Shown in pieces: positions 1 through 21,060 of a DNA stretch of 64,000 nt; within the stretch, counting starts at the first letter, position 1; the number at the start of each line of letters is the position of its first letter. Source of the DNA: Hormiphora californensis (Eukaryota; Ctenophora; Tentaculata; Cydippida; Pleurobrachiidae); assembly GCA_020137815.1 (NCBI GenBank), contig CM035360.1, positions 4,444,355 to 4,508,354 of the forward strand, given 5' to 3'. A model generated the notes under the pieces. It was given only the letters and a program-made list of their open reading frames with translations, did no database searches and was not told the DNA's origin. The translations under genes were made by a program, and so were the position numbers.

Positions 1-1090
1 AGAAGACTAGAGGTGTGAAAGTTGCCTTCTCGACCTGAAGGACTCTGTCGTTGTAATTCAGTACCTTTTCCCTCTCGTGTCTCCTCATAGTGTCCTGGAG
101 AGACTTGCCGATGTTGGTTGGCGCAAGACTGTTGAATACACGGATATCAGTGTAAACTTTGTCCAAGTCACTCCACACATTACGGGCAGAAACATCCAAA
201 CGGGCACTGTTAGCAGTGTTAGTAGAACGGTATTGGAATGTTTCACCAGTTATGGGTAGGAGCTGCGGCTCAATGCGGACATCTTTGCAGCCGGCTTCCA
301 CGAGGATGTTAGCTGTAAGGTCACGGATATTGTTGTGCCTTAAATACACGTATCCTCCGAGGGCACACGAAAGACAGTGCTCGAGAGTGTTCGCCTTGCC
401 ACATGCACATGCAATAGGCACATCTTCGAGGGGCAGGTTGTATCGCAGCAAGATGGCGTCCCGGTATTGCTGTTTGTTGAGGACGAAACCGTGCTCTTTC
501 AAAGGCAGAGCTGTTAACCAGCTTGAAGCTCCCCTAGATGATATTTCGTCGAATAGACGCCTGTCAGTACCGGACAGAAGTGAACACGCCTGTTGTTTTT
601 CGGCATTTTGAATAGTTCGTTTTAGTTTTAGTACATTCCCCTTCGCTCCTTTCGCTTCCCAAAGGCATGATTCAGCACGTTTTTCGCTGATAAGAAGAGA
701 TTGTTCAAGGATCAGCTGTTTCAGTGGTTCTGTAGCCTGTGTAGAGTTCGCAAATTCAGCACTAGCCTGTGTAGTTGGGATGGGGATAGCTAGCCCGCCG
801 TCTCGAGCAGGTAGGGCAGCAATATACCTCAGATGGCTAGGGGTGTTGGAACCCATGAGAGCTGGAATGAAAGATGACTTGATGATGTTCTCAAGAGGTG
901 CAAACTGTTCATCAATCCCCTCTGTTGTCCGCATCAGAAAAAGCCATTTCTTGGACAGACCGAAGGTATACCCACTGTAAGCACACTGTGGTTCCGTAGC
1001 AGCGATCTGGGACTTAACTGGAGAATTGAGGGACGCGAGAAAAAGAAGACAACACTCAAAAAAAGGAAAACGCGGTTCAAGAAATCTGGC
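1..1090 (-). mobile_element. C-terminal part of a retroelement polyprotein, 5'-truncated
   Basis: Read on the minus strand, one open frame runs from about 1090 to the window edge with no stop. It carries the block found downstream of the reverse transcriptase in a widespread family of invertebrate non-LTR elements: YSGYTFGLSKKWLFLMRT, then SSWLTALPLKEHGFVLNK, then a Cys-rich segment C-A-C-G...E-H-C-L-S-C-A-L-G-G, followed by RHNNIRDL and EPQLLPITGETF. The catalytic polymerase part would lie upstream and is absent, since recognisable similarity ends near 1050-1090, so this looks like a truncated copy; its 3' end continues outside the window. Short plus-strand frames here are shadows. Family assignment rests on recalled motifs; the frame itself is directly visible. 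Confidence 0.7.
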
Positions 1091-1628
1091 ATGGCATTTC
1101 GTTTTTCTGCGCGGCGTTGATAAGCGTCGCTTATAACATTTGTATTCGCCGCGGCTGTTTGTTGCCGCGTTTATAATTCGTTCGCGCGCCATTCTGTTCG
1201 CAAAAAAACTTGTTTTCACGTTTCGTCTTCTTCTGTGTCGCTTTTTGGTTTCCACTTTTCAGTTTTCAAGCGCTTTCTGATCGTTAAAATCATCGCGAAA
1301 ACGTCAAAATTTTCCGGGGGCTTCGCCCCCTCGACCCCCAACCCAGCGACGTCCCTGATCACGCCCAGCAATCACAGCTCATAACGTACGGATCACAATA
1401 GCTGTTCTGCGCTGTGAATGGTGGGCGTGACTTGAAAGTGCTCTTCTAGCAGTAGACTACAAAGCGGAATATTAAATATTTGTATGATGATGAATGATGA
1501 TGATGATGACTTGAAAATTTCCGAGGCCCCTCATTTTCATTTCGGCAACATTTCATTTTTGCGTCTGTCCGCTTCCAAGTTTTTGGCAATTTTTCGTCAA
1601 AAACTCATCAAAATTCCTCACAGATCGA
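1091..1628. other. Spacer upstream of NAGK
   Basis: No coding frame is recognisable. The stretch includes a GC-rich part, a short hairpin (GGGGGCTTCGCCCCC, near 1316-1330) and a small ATGATG run just before the NAGK start. It presumably contains the NAGK promoter and 5' leader, but no clear core promoter motif is visible. Confidence 0.5.
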
Positions 1629-11222
<9,594 letters not shown>

Positions 11223-11990
11223 AAAGAGATAGAGCACTATACTGCAGTAATTGTGTGTTTGAACTGCAGTGGTTTTTAGCATAAGTTGAGGAGAAAGTTG
11301 TATTCATGATATGGAAAATGAGATCTATCTATCTAGGTCCTAGGAAAAAATAGAATAAAACAAAAACTCATATTTTATCGTAGCCGAATGGTTTTGATAT
11401 TATTATACATCGGGGGAACCTTCGTATGATTACGAGTTACATCCCAACAAAATGCATGCAATAATAGATTTGGAGTGAAATTAGGACATACATACTGTGT
11501 TTTTTCATTAGTGTTTTTTGGAGTGTTAATTGTTATGTCTAGGACAGGTGTTTTTCTTTAGAATGTCGTGTGTGTTATGTAGTTGATGAGTGTTATGTAA
11601 ATGTGCAACGTGTTTTTACTTTTTATTTTTGTGTTTTATTTAATACCCGGCCTTGCCCCCGATTACCAACCGACCAATACAATACAATGCACTTCAGAAG
11701 CAGTAATTGTGTGACTCTCACCGTCATTTTATTATGTAAAATCACAGAGCGAGCACGTTCTGTGAGGGTTCGGTAGACCAATAAAAACAGCTATTTTGTA
11801 TTTTCAATTGCAATATATAGTTACAACACAGACACCAATACGATAGTGTCTCTCACTCCTCCACTATTATCCTCTCTTGGTAGCTGAAGGAGCTGCGTCT
11901 TGATCCTCTAGTTTGAGAGAGCCGAGATGGAGATATCTCTAGAGGATGAGGTATCCCTGGAGAGGAAGAGGGAGCCCGGAGCTTCAGTGT
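11223..11990. other. Interval between NAGK and the peptide-precursor gene
   Basis: AT-rich sequence with no recognised coding frame; it should contain the 3' UTRs of the two convergent genes. Confidence 0.45.
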
Positions 11991-12524
11991 CTACCATCGT
12001 CTGTATCTTCCAACATCCTTACGACCGTTACCGCTGAAAGAAATGGAGAAGGGGTTTAGAGAGGGATGGAGAGAGAGGGGGAGGAAGAGGGGAACGGGTG
12101 AGAGTGAGAGAGATGGAAAGGGGGTGTATGGAGAGAGAGAGAGAGAGGGGGCAGAAAGATGACATGAAAGAAACGATTCATCACGTACTTGACTCCCCGC
12201 TTTCCGAGGCTGATGGCTTCTTCCTCCTCTCCACTCTCCATCACTACATCGCTGATCTCACTATCAGACAAGGCTGCAGAGTCCCCTTCTTCCGCATCTG
12301 GTAGGGCGGGTGGGGGTGTTAGTGAGGGGGTGGGGGTGGAGGTGTTAACTGTTAGTTAGGGTGGAGATGGAGGTGGGGTGGGGGTGGTGGTGGTGTTAGC
12401 GGAGGTGGTGGTGTTAGCTATGGTGGGGGGGGTGTTAGTGAGGGTGGGAAGTTAGCAAGTTACCTGCAGCGGAGATTGTTGCGGCAAAGATGGCGAAGAG
12501 AACGAGGGAGACAAACAGCTTCAT
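11991..12524 (-). CDS. Candidate secreted peptide precursor (70 residues, 3 exons)
   Basis: Minus-strand exons: 12524-12464, 12297-12189, 12033-11991. Introns are GT-AG and phases agree (1, then 2). The product starts with a clear signal peptide (MKLFVSLVLFAIFAATISA), continues with a very acidic propiece (DAEEGD..., MESGEEEEA) and reaches ISLGKR, then GVNGNGRKDVGRYRRW and a stop. GKR and GRK are amidation-plus-dibasic cleavage signatures of peptide hormone precursors; alternatively, cleavage only after KR would release a basic 16-mer, resembling acidic-pro/basic-mature antimicrobial precursors. There are no cysteines. I recognise no family. The G/T-rich first intron is about 166 bp. It lies about 770 bp from the end of NAGK, convergent with it. 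Existence of the spliced gene is fairly well supported; its function is inference. Confidence 0.6.
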
Positions 12525-12885
12525 TGTAGTGGCGGCAATAGGTTCAGCTAGTCACTAGACGACAAGGGGGAGTTTTATAGGTTCAGCTAATTGATACAAC
12601 AAGGAGGGAGGTTTAGACGCCAAAAATATGAAATATGAATCTATGCATTCTAAACTAACGGCTCATTTCGCGACTTTTTATACCGACTCCTGGGAGAGAA
12701 AGGGCTAGAAAAATAGAGTGAGCCAGCTTGAGAAAAAGAGTGGGGCTACCAAGACGCGGCGAGGAGCGAGCTATTTAGCGTGCACTTTATAATAGTTTTC
12801 AATTGTATATATGCTAGCTGAAAACCACCTGAGATTTAGACCGAGTATACCCAGTATTTTTCATCTAAATTATATCATCCCCTCT

Positions 12886-13357
12886 CTAGGTAACATTGTT
12901 AAAGGTTGACAAGATACCTAAAACTTTTCGTATATCGTCTTATTTTGATTTATCATTAATTTTCAGCATTTTATCAGAATTTTTTGTCGGCTAGAAATAT
13001 GTGCAAAATAGGGGGTCTACTGACAAATGAGTGTGCCTTTTTTAAAATTGATAACGTAATATCTCCGGTTCCTGATGAGATACAGAAACCGTTTTGGTAG
13101 CGTTGGAAAGGTCTTATTGAGACCAATCCAATGCAACCAAGATCAAGTCTTTATCTTTTGAGGAACCGGAAACGTGAATTTCAATTTGCGAGACGCAGTG
13201 AGTGTGCCCAGTAAAACCAGTGCTGACAATATCGGTAGACCCCCTATTTCGAATTTTTTTCTAGCCGACAAAAAATTCTGAAAAAATGCTGAAAATTAAT
13301 GATAAATCAAAATAAGACGATATACGAAAAGTTTTAGGTATCTTGTCAACCTTTGAG
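12886..13357. mobile_element. Fold-back MITE upstream of CPOX
   Basis: The arm at about 12900-13015 (AAAGGTTGACAAGATACCTA ... GGGGGTCTAC) is matched in inverse at about 13240-13355 (GTAGACCCCC ... TAGGTATCTTGTCAACCTTT). The central 220 bp is unique. It is non-coding and sits in the interval that should contain the 5' end of CPOX. Confidence 0.75.
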
Positions 13358-13468
13358 TAAGATCCCCATTACTCAACAAGTATATTACTCAACAAATTTA
13401 AACTCTATTCTCTAAACCCCTGTTTTCTAACTAAAACTCTATTCTCTAAACCCATATTTTCTAGCCCG

Positions 13469-15898
13469 ATGGTACAGCAATCTACTATGGAGGAGCAGTT
13501 CATGGCGGAGCCTATAACGGATAGAGCTGAGTTAAAGGAGATGTCTGTAGGGGGCAAGGAGGGGGCCAAGATACCCGCTCAGATGGAACTTTACATAATG
13601 GGCCTTCAGGTAAGATGTTGCCTAGCTAGACTCTGTTTCTGTAAAGGAGGGTTAGAGCATATCAGGTAAGATATACATGGTTGGACCCCGATTTACCGGG
13701 AGGATAAATTTCCCACGAGATGGTAAGGGATTAGAAACTCGATGTGAGAAGCGGGTGGAAGGAGTAGTATAGGATGAAATACCGGCGACCACAAAGATGA
13801 TAAACACGACGAGGGGGTCGGGGAACTCTCTCGTGGGTGTGCTATATCGACATGGTCAAGCAACACTCATTACTGCGCTCATTACTGCACTGTAAACTAT
13901 GGTGAACAGGCCTCCTTTTTATACTACTGAGTGCACATTTTTAATATCGCTTTTGACAGGTTTATGAGGTGTGGGACACGTGCAGTGTGAGCTTATTGAC
14001 AACCTAATGAACAGCTGCATCGGGGGGATAAAAAGGGTGCCATTTTAGTTTTATTAGTTTTATGATCCATCTATTGGCAATTGGCAGACGAAACGAAATA
14101 CATATTAAGTAAGAAAAAGATACGCTCGGGAAGATATATTTTCCAAGGATTATTCAAAATCCCTTCTATCTTTCCATTCATTTTTTTCGTTATCCTTTGT
14201 CATACTACATGGCTGCAACATAACATACGCTGCAACCTTCGGCCCGGTTCGGAGAGTTATTTGTGAGACAAGTTATCCCTTATTTGCCCTGAACTCTATT
14301 AGCCCACTTATCTCTCACCCAATTCCATTGCAGAACCATGACAACTGTTCCACTGACCACTGACCATTGACCATTGACCACCCCATTATATTCCCCTCTA
14401 GACCGGTATACCATAAACTGAATTCCATGCCGCTCTCACCACCCCATGTTCCCCTCTAGGCCCGGATCTGTAAGGCCCTCTCGGAGGTTGGGGAAACAGA
14501 ATTTAAGGTGGATAGGTGGATCCGGGATCCCAATAAGTTGGATGGGAAACCTGGTGGAGGAGGTATTACATGCATAACACAGGGTGGTGCCATCTTCGAG
14601 AAAGCAGGTAACAATCCCTCACACTTTATTTTATTTCATAATGCGCTCTGTGATTATTATTCGCTTTCACTAAGATTTCACGCTCGAGATTTGGGGGTAT
14701 TCAGACAGGTTTCACGTTCATTTCACACAGCTGAATAGTTTGAACAGGTCCCTAACCCCTACATTCTGCCCCCGATACAACATTATCATTTCATTATATT
14801 TTCAGGGGTCAATATATCGGTTGTTCATGGTCACTTGTCCGCACAGGCTGTCCAACAAATGAAGAGTAGAGGTAAGAACATGCAAAGGAAAATAATCGGG
14901 ATAGGAAAATAAGGTTGTATGCACAAAATCGACGCTTAGCAAACTCTAAGGCCTAAGCGATGGTAAATTAAACATTTTCAATTGAATCATTAAATTTCCC
15001 TCTCTCTAATTTCATATTCTGATTCTATCATTATTTCCCTCTCTCTGATTTCATATTTACTTCATATCTACTTCATATTTACTTCATGTGTCTGTGTTAT
15101 TACAGGTAAGGAGTTGTTTGGTGACAATGTCCCCTTTACTGCCATGGGTATCAGCAGTGTGATACACCCTGTAAACCCCTTCGTGCCTACCATCCACTTC
15201 AACTATAGATACTTCCAGGTTTGTGTACCACATGTACGGGTCACGTACCACATGTACGTGTCACGTACCACATGTACGGGTCACGTACCATGACGTCAAG
15301 TACTATGACGTCACTACAACATAAACCACGTCAAAGACAGGTTTGTGTACTATGCGTGCAGCTGCACTTTCAGATGCTTTTGTTGTTTGTGTATGTGATG
15401 GCCGATGATAGTTTTGGTACAGTCGGACCTCGATTTACCGGACAAATCCTTTCTAACGTTTCCGGAGTATCCCGGTAAATCGGGGTCCGACTGTATTTCC
15501 TTTTTATAAAGGTTGGGTAGAGGGTGGGCAGCAGTTGTTTATCTTTGTGTGTTGTGGGCCCCGGCCAGTGCTTCTAAGGAACTGTTTATCTTTATTATGT
15601 GGCAAATGTGCGTCTCTTTTTCGTGTCTCTTCCTTGCCTGTCCTTCCCCTTTCTTTCCAGATGTCTAGTAGACATACGGAGAGAGTAGGCATTGCTCACC
15701 CTATCACATGTGAAATGACAATGACCAAGACCCTAGACCAGTAGACCAAGGTTTTGAATGTGCCCCAACCTCTCATCTTTACCAGGTGACGCAGCCCGAT
15801 GGTAGTTTACTGTGGTGGTTTGGTGGGGGAACGGATCTTACCCCGACCTATCTCAACAGGGAGGATGCCACACACTTCCACAATACATTGAAGGTACA

Positions 15899-15989
<91 letters not shown>

Positions 15990-18900
15990 GGTGACTGTGA
16001 TGTGGGCTAATGACTGTACTAGCACACTACAAACACAATTCATTGTCTCTCTTCTCATTGTTCCCTCATTCAATAAAGGACCGGATGATAGGGACAATAG
16101 TGCTATCCCATTGACAGTGACCCCCAAACTGACCTTAGGTTGACTCGAATATCTTCCATCGTTCTCCAAAAATATGCAATTCGGTTATTTCATAGTTCTC
16201 TAATATCTAACTGACAACTGTTTCAGACGGCATGCGACACGCACGATGAATCATACTACCCCAAGTTTAAGAAGTGGTGTGATGAGTACTTTCACATAAA
16301 ACACAGGGGAGAGTCTCGTGGCTTGGGTAAGTGCCAAATACATCTCCCTCCCCCTGCCCCGAATCATCAAACATCACCCCGTTTGAAATATTACTAGGCA
16401 CACAAAATAGGGTAGTATGAAAGATTAGGTCGTGCGCGCCAAATGGCGCCATCATATTCGCCAAATGGCGCCACGTGGCGAACAAATGGCGCCATTTGGC
16501 GCCAAAATGTGGCGAGTGCGCACTATCGCCAAATGGCGCCATTTCTGGCGCCAAATGGCGCCAGTGGCGATCGCCATTCGCCAAATGTTGGCGACTCTTG
16601 GCGGTATCGCCACGTGGCGATGGTATGAAGTCTGAAAAAAAAACATGCGCAAAATTTTTATCGCCAAATGGCGCCATTTGGCGCCATTAAGTGATCAGGA
16701 GATCAAGTCGCCAAATGGCGCCGTTTGGCGACATCTGGCGCCATTCGTCGCCAAATGGCGCCGTTTGGCGCCAATTGTCACAAAGTGGCGCCAAATGGCG
16801 CCATTCGGCGAATTTTTCGCCATATGGCGCCGTTTGGCGCCACTTGGCGATACTCATCGCCAAACATCGCCATTTGGCGCAAATTGTCGATGTATCAATA
16901 ATATTTTTATTGGTTTTCAAAGTAGGACACTCGCCGTTCTGCGCCACGTGGCGCCAACTGGCGATTAATTCGCCAAATGGCGCCGTTTGTCGCCATTTGG
17001 CGCCATATGGCGACAAATGTTTGTCAAACGATTGTCGCCATATGGCGCCATTTGTCGCCATTTGGCGCCTAACGTCGCCATTTGGCGCCTAACGTCGCCA
17101 TTTGGCGCCTAACGTCGCCATTTGGCGCCAAATGTCGCCATATAGCGCCAAATTTTTGTCAAATGTTTGTCGCCATTTGGCGCCAAACGTCGCCATATGG
17201 CGCCATTTGTCGCCACTTGGCGCCGAACGTCGCCATTTGGCGCCAAATGTCGCCATATAGCGCCAAATGGCGCCATATGGCGCAAAATGTTTGCCAAATG
17301 TTAGTCGCCATTTGGCGCCAAATGTCGCCATATGGTGCCAAACGTCGCCATTTGGCGCCAAATGTCGCCATATGGCGCCAAATTTTTGTCAAATATTTGG
17401 CGCCAAACGTCGCCATTTGTCGCCACTTGGCGCCGAACGTCGCCATATGGCGACATTTGGCGCCAAATGGCGACGTTCGGCGCCAAGTGGCGCCAGATGG
17501 CGACAAACATTTGACAAAAATTTGGCACCATATGGCGACATTTGGCGACATTTGGCGCCAGATGGCGACAAATGGCGACTAACATTTGACAAACAGTTTG
17601 CGCCATATGTCGCCACTTGGCGCCATATGGCGACATTTGGCGCCAAATGGCGATGTTCGGCGCCAAGTGGCGCCATATGGCGACGTTTGGCGACAAACGT
17701 TTGACAAAAATTTGGCGCCAAATGGTGACGTTTGGCGCCAGATGGCGACATTTGGCGCCAAATGGCGACGTTTAGCGCCAACTGGCGACATTTGGCGCCG
17801 TTCGGCGCCAATTGGCGATTTTTTCATATGGCGCCATTTGGCGCGCACGACTTAATCTTTCATACTACCCAAAATAGGGTATTATCCTCAGAGAGCTGAT
17901 GTTGTTATTTAGAATTTCTGGAACCCCCCACATTCCAAATAACGTCACGATTGTTATTCATTCCTTGTGATAATCACATTTTGCAGCCCGAGAAATACAT
18001 TACAGTTGATCACGAGAAGAGACCCCTCCCCGCCATATTATACCATCATGCTCAGTCGAGATGTTTCTAGAAAGGAGTGCTGTCAGGAACGCGCGGGTAG
18101 TAAAATTGGGAATTGGTCGCGCGCTGAAAACACATGCCCACGCAAAACATCCCAGCTCAGTTTACACTTCACCCCCTCAAATTGAATTTGAAATTCAACT
18201 TAATAACAATCACTGCACAGCTAGCTACCAGTACCACTTGTAAGTTGTACCATACAGGGCATATAAAGGTGTCCAGAATATACGAACCCATGCACCAGTT
18301 TCCACTATAATAACCTTGTTGTATAACAAGATACTTCGTAACCATAATCCTTCCCCACCTCCCATTCTTCATCTCTCTTTCTTCCAGGTCTCTATTTAGA
18401 CCTCTCTTTAGATGTTTCATCCTTCCAGGTGGTGTGATTTTCAAAACCTCATCTCTCATCCCCATCCCCCATCTCAAAACCTCATCCCCATCCCTCAACC
18501 CCATCTCTCAACCTCAAAACCCCATCCCCATCTCAAAACCTCATCTCTCATCCCCATCTCAAAACCCCATCTCCCAACCCCAACTCTCACCCCCATCTTC
18601 CACCCAGGTGGTATATTCTTTGATGACATGGACTACATACCAGCTGAGGATGCTCTTGCCTTTATCAAGACCTGTGGGGACGCTATAATACCATGTTATG
18701 TGCCCCTAGTGTCCCAACACAAGGGCGAGGAGTACAGTGAGTCTGAGGAACAGTGGAGGTTACTCCGTCGTGGCAGGTAGGACTGTTCTTTGTTGAGTAG
18801 TGGGTGGTAGGGCTGTTGTTTATTGGAATTGGGTGGTACAATATAGCTGTTGCAAACTCGCTCTCGTTACCATGTGCAGTACTAGGCTGTTATGGAGGTC

Positions 18901-19252
18901 TGCCTGTGTATTCAGGGGTTGGTAACGAAGTTACCCCTCCCTTGCCAGAGGGGTCATTTTGTAACCAAATTAAGGGGCTGGGTGTTTGGAAGATGGGTAG
19001 ACGTATCAATTTTTGATTAGAGTAAGTTGTAATCATAACTATCAACTCACCCCTCTCTCCAGGTATGTAGAGTTTAACCTGGTATATGATAGGGGTACAA
19101 AGTTTGGTCTGTATACCGAGAATGCCCGAATTGAAAGTATTCTGATGTCCCTGCCCCTTACTGCCCGGTGGGAGTATATGAATCAGCCGGGGGAGAAAGA
19201 GGAGGAGCTTCTGGAGGTACTTAGAAATCCCATCGAGTGGGCCACTACTTAG
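13469..19252 (+). CDS. CPOX: Oxygen-dependent coproporphyrinogen III oxidase, 8 exons
   Basis: Exons: 13469-13609, 14460-14607, 14806-14871, 15106-15218, 15786-15893, 16227-16326, 18608-18776, 19063-19252. Phases agree throughout, giving 344 residues. Family motifs in order: [101 protein letters not shown] and [10 protein letters not shown]. The enzyme decarboxylates coproporphyrinogen III to protoporphyrinogen IX in the mitochondrial intermembrane space (family knowledge). No targeting presequence is seen. The first Met lies four bases after an acceptor-like TTTTCTAG, so a 5' exon encoding the presequence may be missing. Intron 6 contains a 1.46-kb fold-back transposon. Intron 4 contains a small MITE and intron 5 a tetranucleotide array. 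Confidence 0.93.
15420..15493. mobile_element. Tigger/pogo-like MITE in CPOX intron 4
   Basis: Terminal inverted repeats CAGTCGGACCTCGATTTACC and the complement ending CGGGGTCCGACTG are flanked by TA on both sides, the target preference of the Tc1/mariner/pogo superfamily. It is 74 bp and non-coding. A related copy is at 42379-42492, with single ends near 13683 and 37968. Confidence 0.75.
15898..15990. repeat. (CAGA)n microsatellite in CPOX intron 5
   Basis: About 22 copies of the tetranucleotide begin within ten bases after the exon 5 donor (GTACAAGAGACAGACAG). Confidence 0.95.
16410..17870. mobile_element. Fold-back transposon built from TGGCGCCA palindromes
   Basis: Ends are GGGTAGTATGAAAGATTA at left and its inverse complement at right, differing by about one base over roughly 40 bp, and flanked by direct AAAATA repeats (16404-16409 and 17871-17876) that look like a target duplication. 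The interior is about 1.4 kb of short palindromes such as TTTGGCGCCAAATGTCGCCA and CATATGGCGCCA, so it can pair with itself at many registers. Two ACATTTGACAAAAATTTGG-type spacers recur. Open frames on all six readings (IWRQ, MAPNGD and so on) come from the repeat composition. No transposase is present. It is inserted in CPOX intron 6. Confidence 0.85.
18410..18607. repeat. Acceptor-proximal tandem repeats in CPOX intron 6
   Basis: A degenerate 20-bp motif CTCATCCCCATCTCAAAACC is repeated six or more times before the exon 7 acceptor. At its 5' side, CTTCCAGGTGGTGTGATTTTC mimics the real junction CACCCAG/GTGGTATATTCTTTG, suggesting an older duplicated acceptor plus exon start. Confidence 0.6.
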
Positions 19253-20524
19253 ATATTAGAGTTCCTGGTAGGACCCTGTTTTTTCTAGGACAAGATACGC
19301 TGTGATCAGATAAATATATGAGTATAAATTATAGCCCTGATTTAATTTATACAACGCCCAATCTTTATATTTTTATGTGCTATAATATTGTAATTTTCCT
19401 TATTTATTCACCAATGAAACAATGAAATTATAACCGTCAACGACAAACAACACGTCATGACGTCACTATGGCATAAACCACGTCAAAAAGATGGGGACAC
19501 ACGCCAGACATACAGCAATATATACCAATCTGTTGGGTGAGTTGATCCGTTCTATGAAAATATAATCCCCCGTGGTGGCCCTCGCTGGTATAATCTAACT
19601 GAAAACACCAGCCCCCCTCCTCACCCCCTCCTAACTGGGGGTTTTCCATTTCGTTTCGTATATTGTAGCCCGTGTCAAGCACATTTGTAAGTACTGCGAT
19701 CCCCCCCCCCCCGAGTTCACTGAAACCTGGCACGTGTACATATCGAATTATGGATGTATTTATCATGTACTATTTGTCGTGGAGCAACAAGTCAGATAAC
19801 AGTTGTATACAGCGTGTGATATGTCTCTGGTAATGCTACATTGGTCCTGCAAGGAGTCGATACGACTCGTATTACGCAGGACAGTCTTATGTTCCATTTC
19901 TTGTAATCTTGTTGGAATTATGGCTAGTAGTAAAGAGGTTGTTGATGATTTTCCCGAAAGGGCATTCACCCGGATGATACTAGTTTAGCACGTGTCATTC
20001 AGGTAGAGACTAGAAATATGGGAATCCCCTTATCTATCCTCGTTCCCTGGTACCCCATAATATGATTCGAGCATTATACATGCATATCGTGTCTCCTTGC
20101 CCTCTGATCTGACTCCGGGTCGTCTAATATGGATCGTATTATCATCATTCCTTTTTTAGTAGTCAGTGTATGTCGTTCGGATAGCTCTGGTTGTACTTCC
20201 AATTTTTCAGCTCGTCTCCGTCCTCTCCGCTCTCTCTCGTCTTCTCTGTCTTCCTCTTTCTGTCTCTCATCAGTTCTGTCTCTTCTCCACTCGTTCCTCG
20301 TTCTCATCGTTCATTCTCTCTGTATCTGATCTCCTCTCTCTTCCTTGCTCTCCGTACTCCCTTAATTCGCTTCTCATACGTCTCATTCTCTTCCTATCTC
20401 GGTGCTATCGTTTCATCACCGTCCTCTTTCTCTATCGTATCGTCTCGGAGCTCTACAGTCCATCCGAGTCTCTTCTCGTCTCCTCCTCCCCCTCTCCCGC
20501 GTCCTCTCTCTCATCCTCCCCTCT

Positions 20525-20560
<36 letters not shown>

Positions 20561-20750
20561 CTCTCTCACAATCTTTTTACCTTCCTCCCATTCTCACTAC
20601 TCAACAAACGAATACACTACCCGCACCTCGTGTTTTTACATAGTATAAAGATTTGTTTTGGTAAGCCGGAAGCCCCTGATGTTTTTGATGTTGGTGTTTG
20701 ATGTTTTTTAATTAAAGATGAAAGTTTCATCTTGGTACCCCCTTGAGTTT
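19253..20750. other. Interval between CPOX and the CAPS-like gene
   Basis: No gene is recognised. 19450-19490 repeats the CATGACGTCACTA...ATAAACCACGTCAAA block also seen at 15285-15335 in CPOX intron 4. 20190-20580 is a long CT-rich stretch ending in (CTAT)n; frames through it are low-complexity. Confidence 0.5.
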
Positions 20751-21060
20751 GTTTCCCGTCTCAATCTTGGTTGACACAAGTATACCAGTAACATGCCTCC
20801 CTCCCCTCACCCAGCAACCCCCCCCCCCCCCCCCCCACCAGTAAAATATGTCCAGTTGGTTTGACACCACCAGTAACATGCCCCCCTCCCCCGCCCAGCA
20901 ACCCCCCCCCTCCCTCACCCAGTAAAATATGTCAAGTTGGTTTGACACCACCAGTACCAGTAACATGCCTCCCTCCCCCACCCAGCAACCCCCCCCCCCC
21001 CCCCCACTTGTTGAGTAACAAGTTACTCAACAACCCCCCCCCCAGTAAAATATGTCAAGT
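20749..21060. repeat. Tandem copies of the first CAPS exon start with its C-rich acceptor-like leader
   Basis: A unit of roughly 60-110 bp (CAGTAAAATATGTCAAGTTGG TTTGACACCACCAG..., then a C-rich tract with CACCCAGCAACCCC) occurs about four times, the last copy being the exon itself (ATG at 21052). Earlier copies near 20840 and 20922 also contain the in-context ATG; the one near 20770 is decayed. A TTGTTGAGTAACAAGTTACTCAACAA hairpin is embedded at about 21007-21034. Confidence 0.65.

Noticed and set aside
16267-17855. Many overlapping frames rich in IWRQ, MAPNGD and SPFGAK
   Set aside because: Low-complexity translation of TGGCGCCA palindromes on all six frames; no splice signals or conserved protein.
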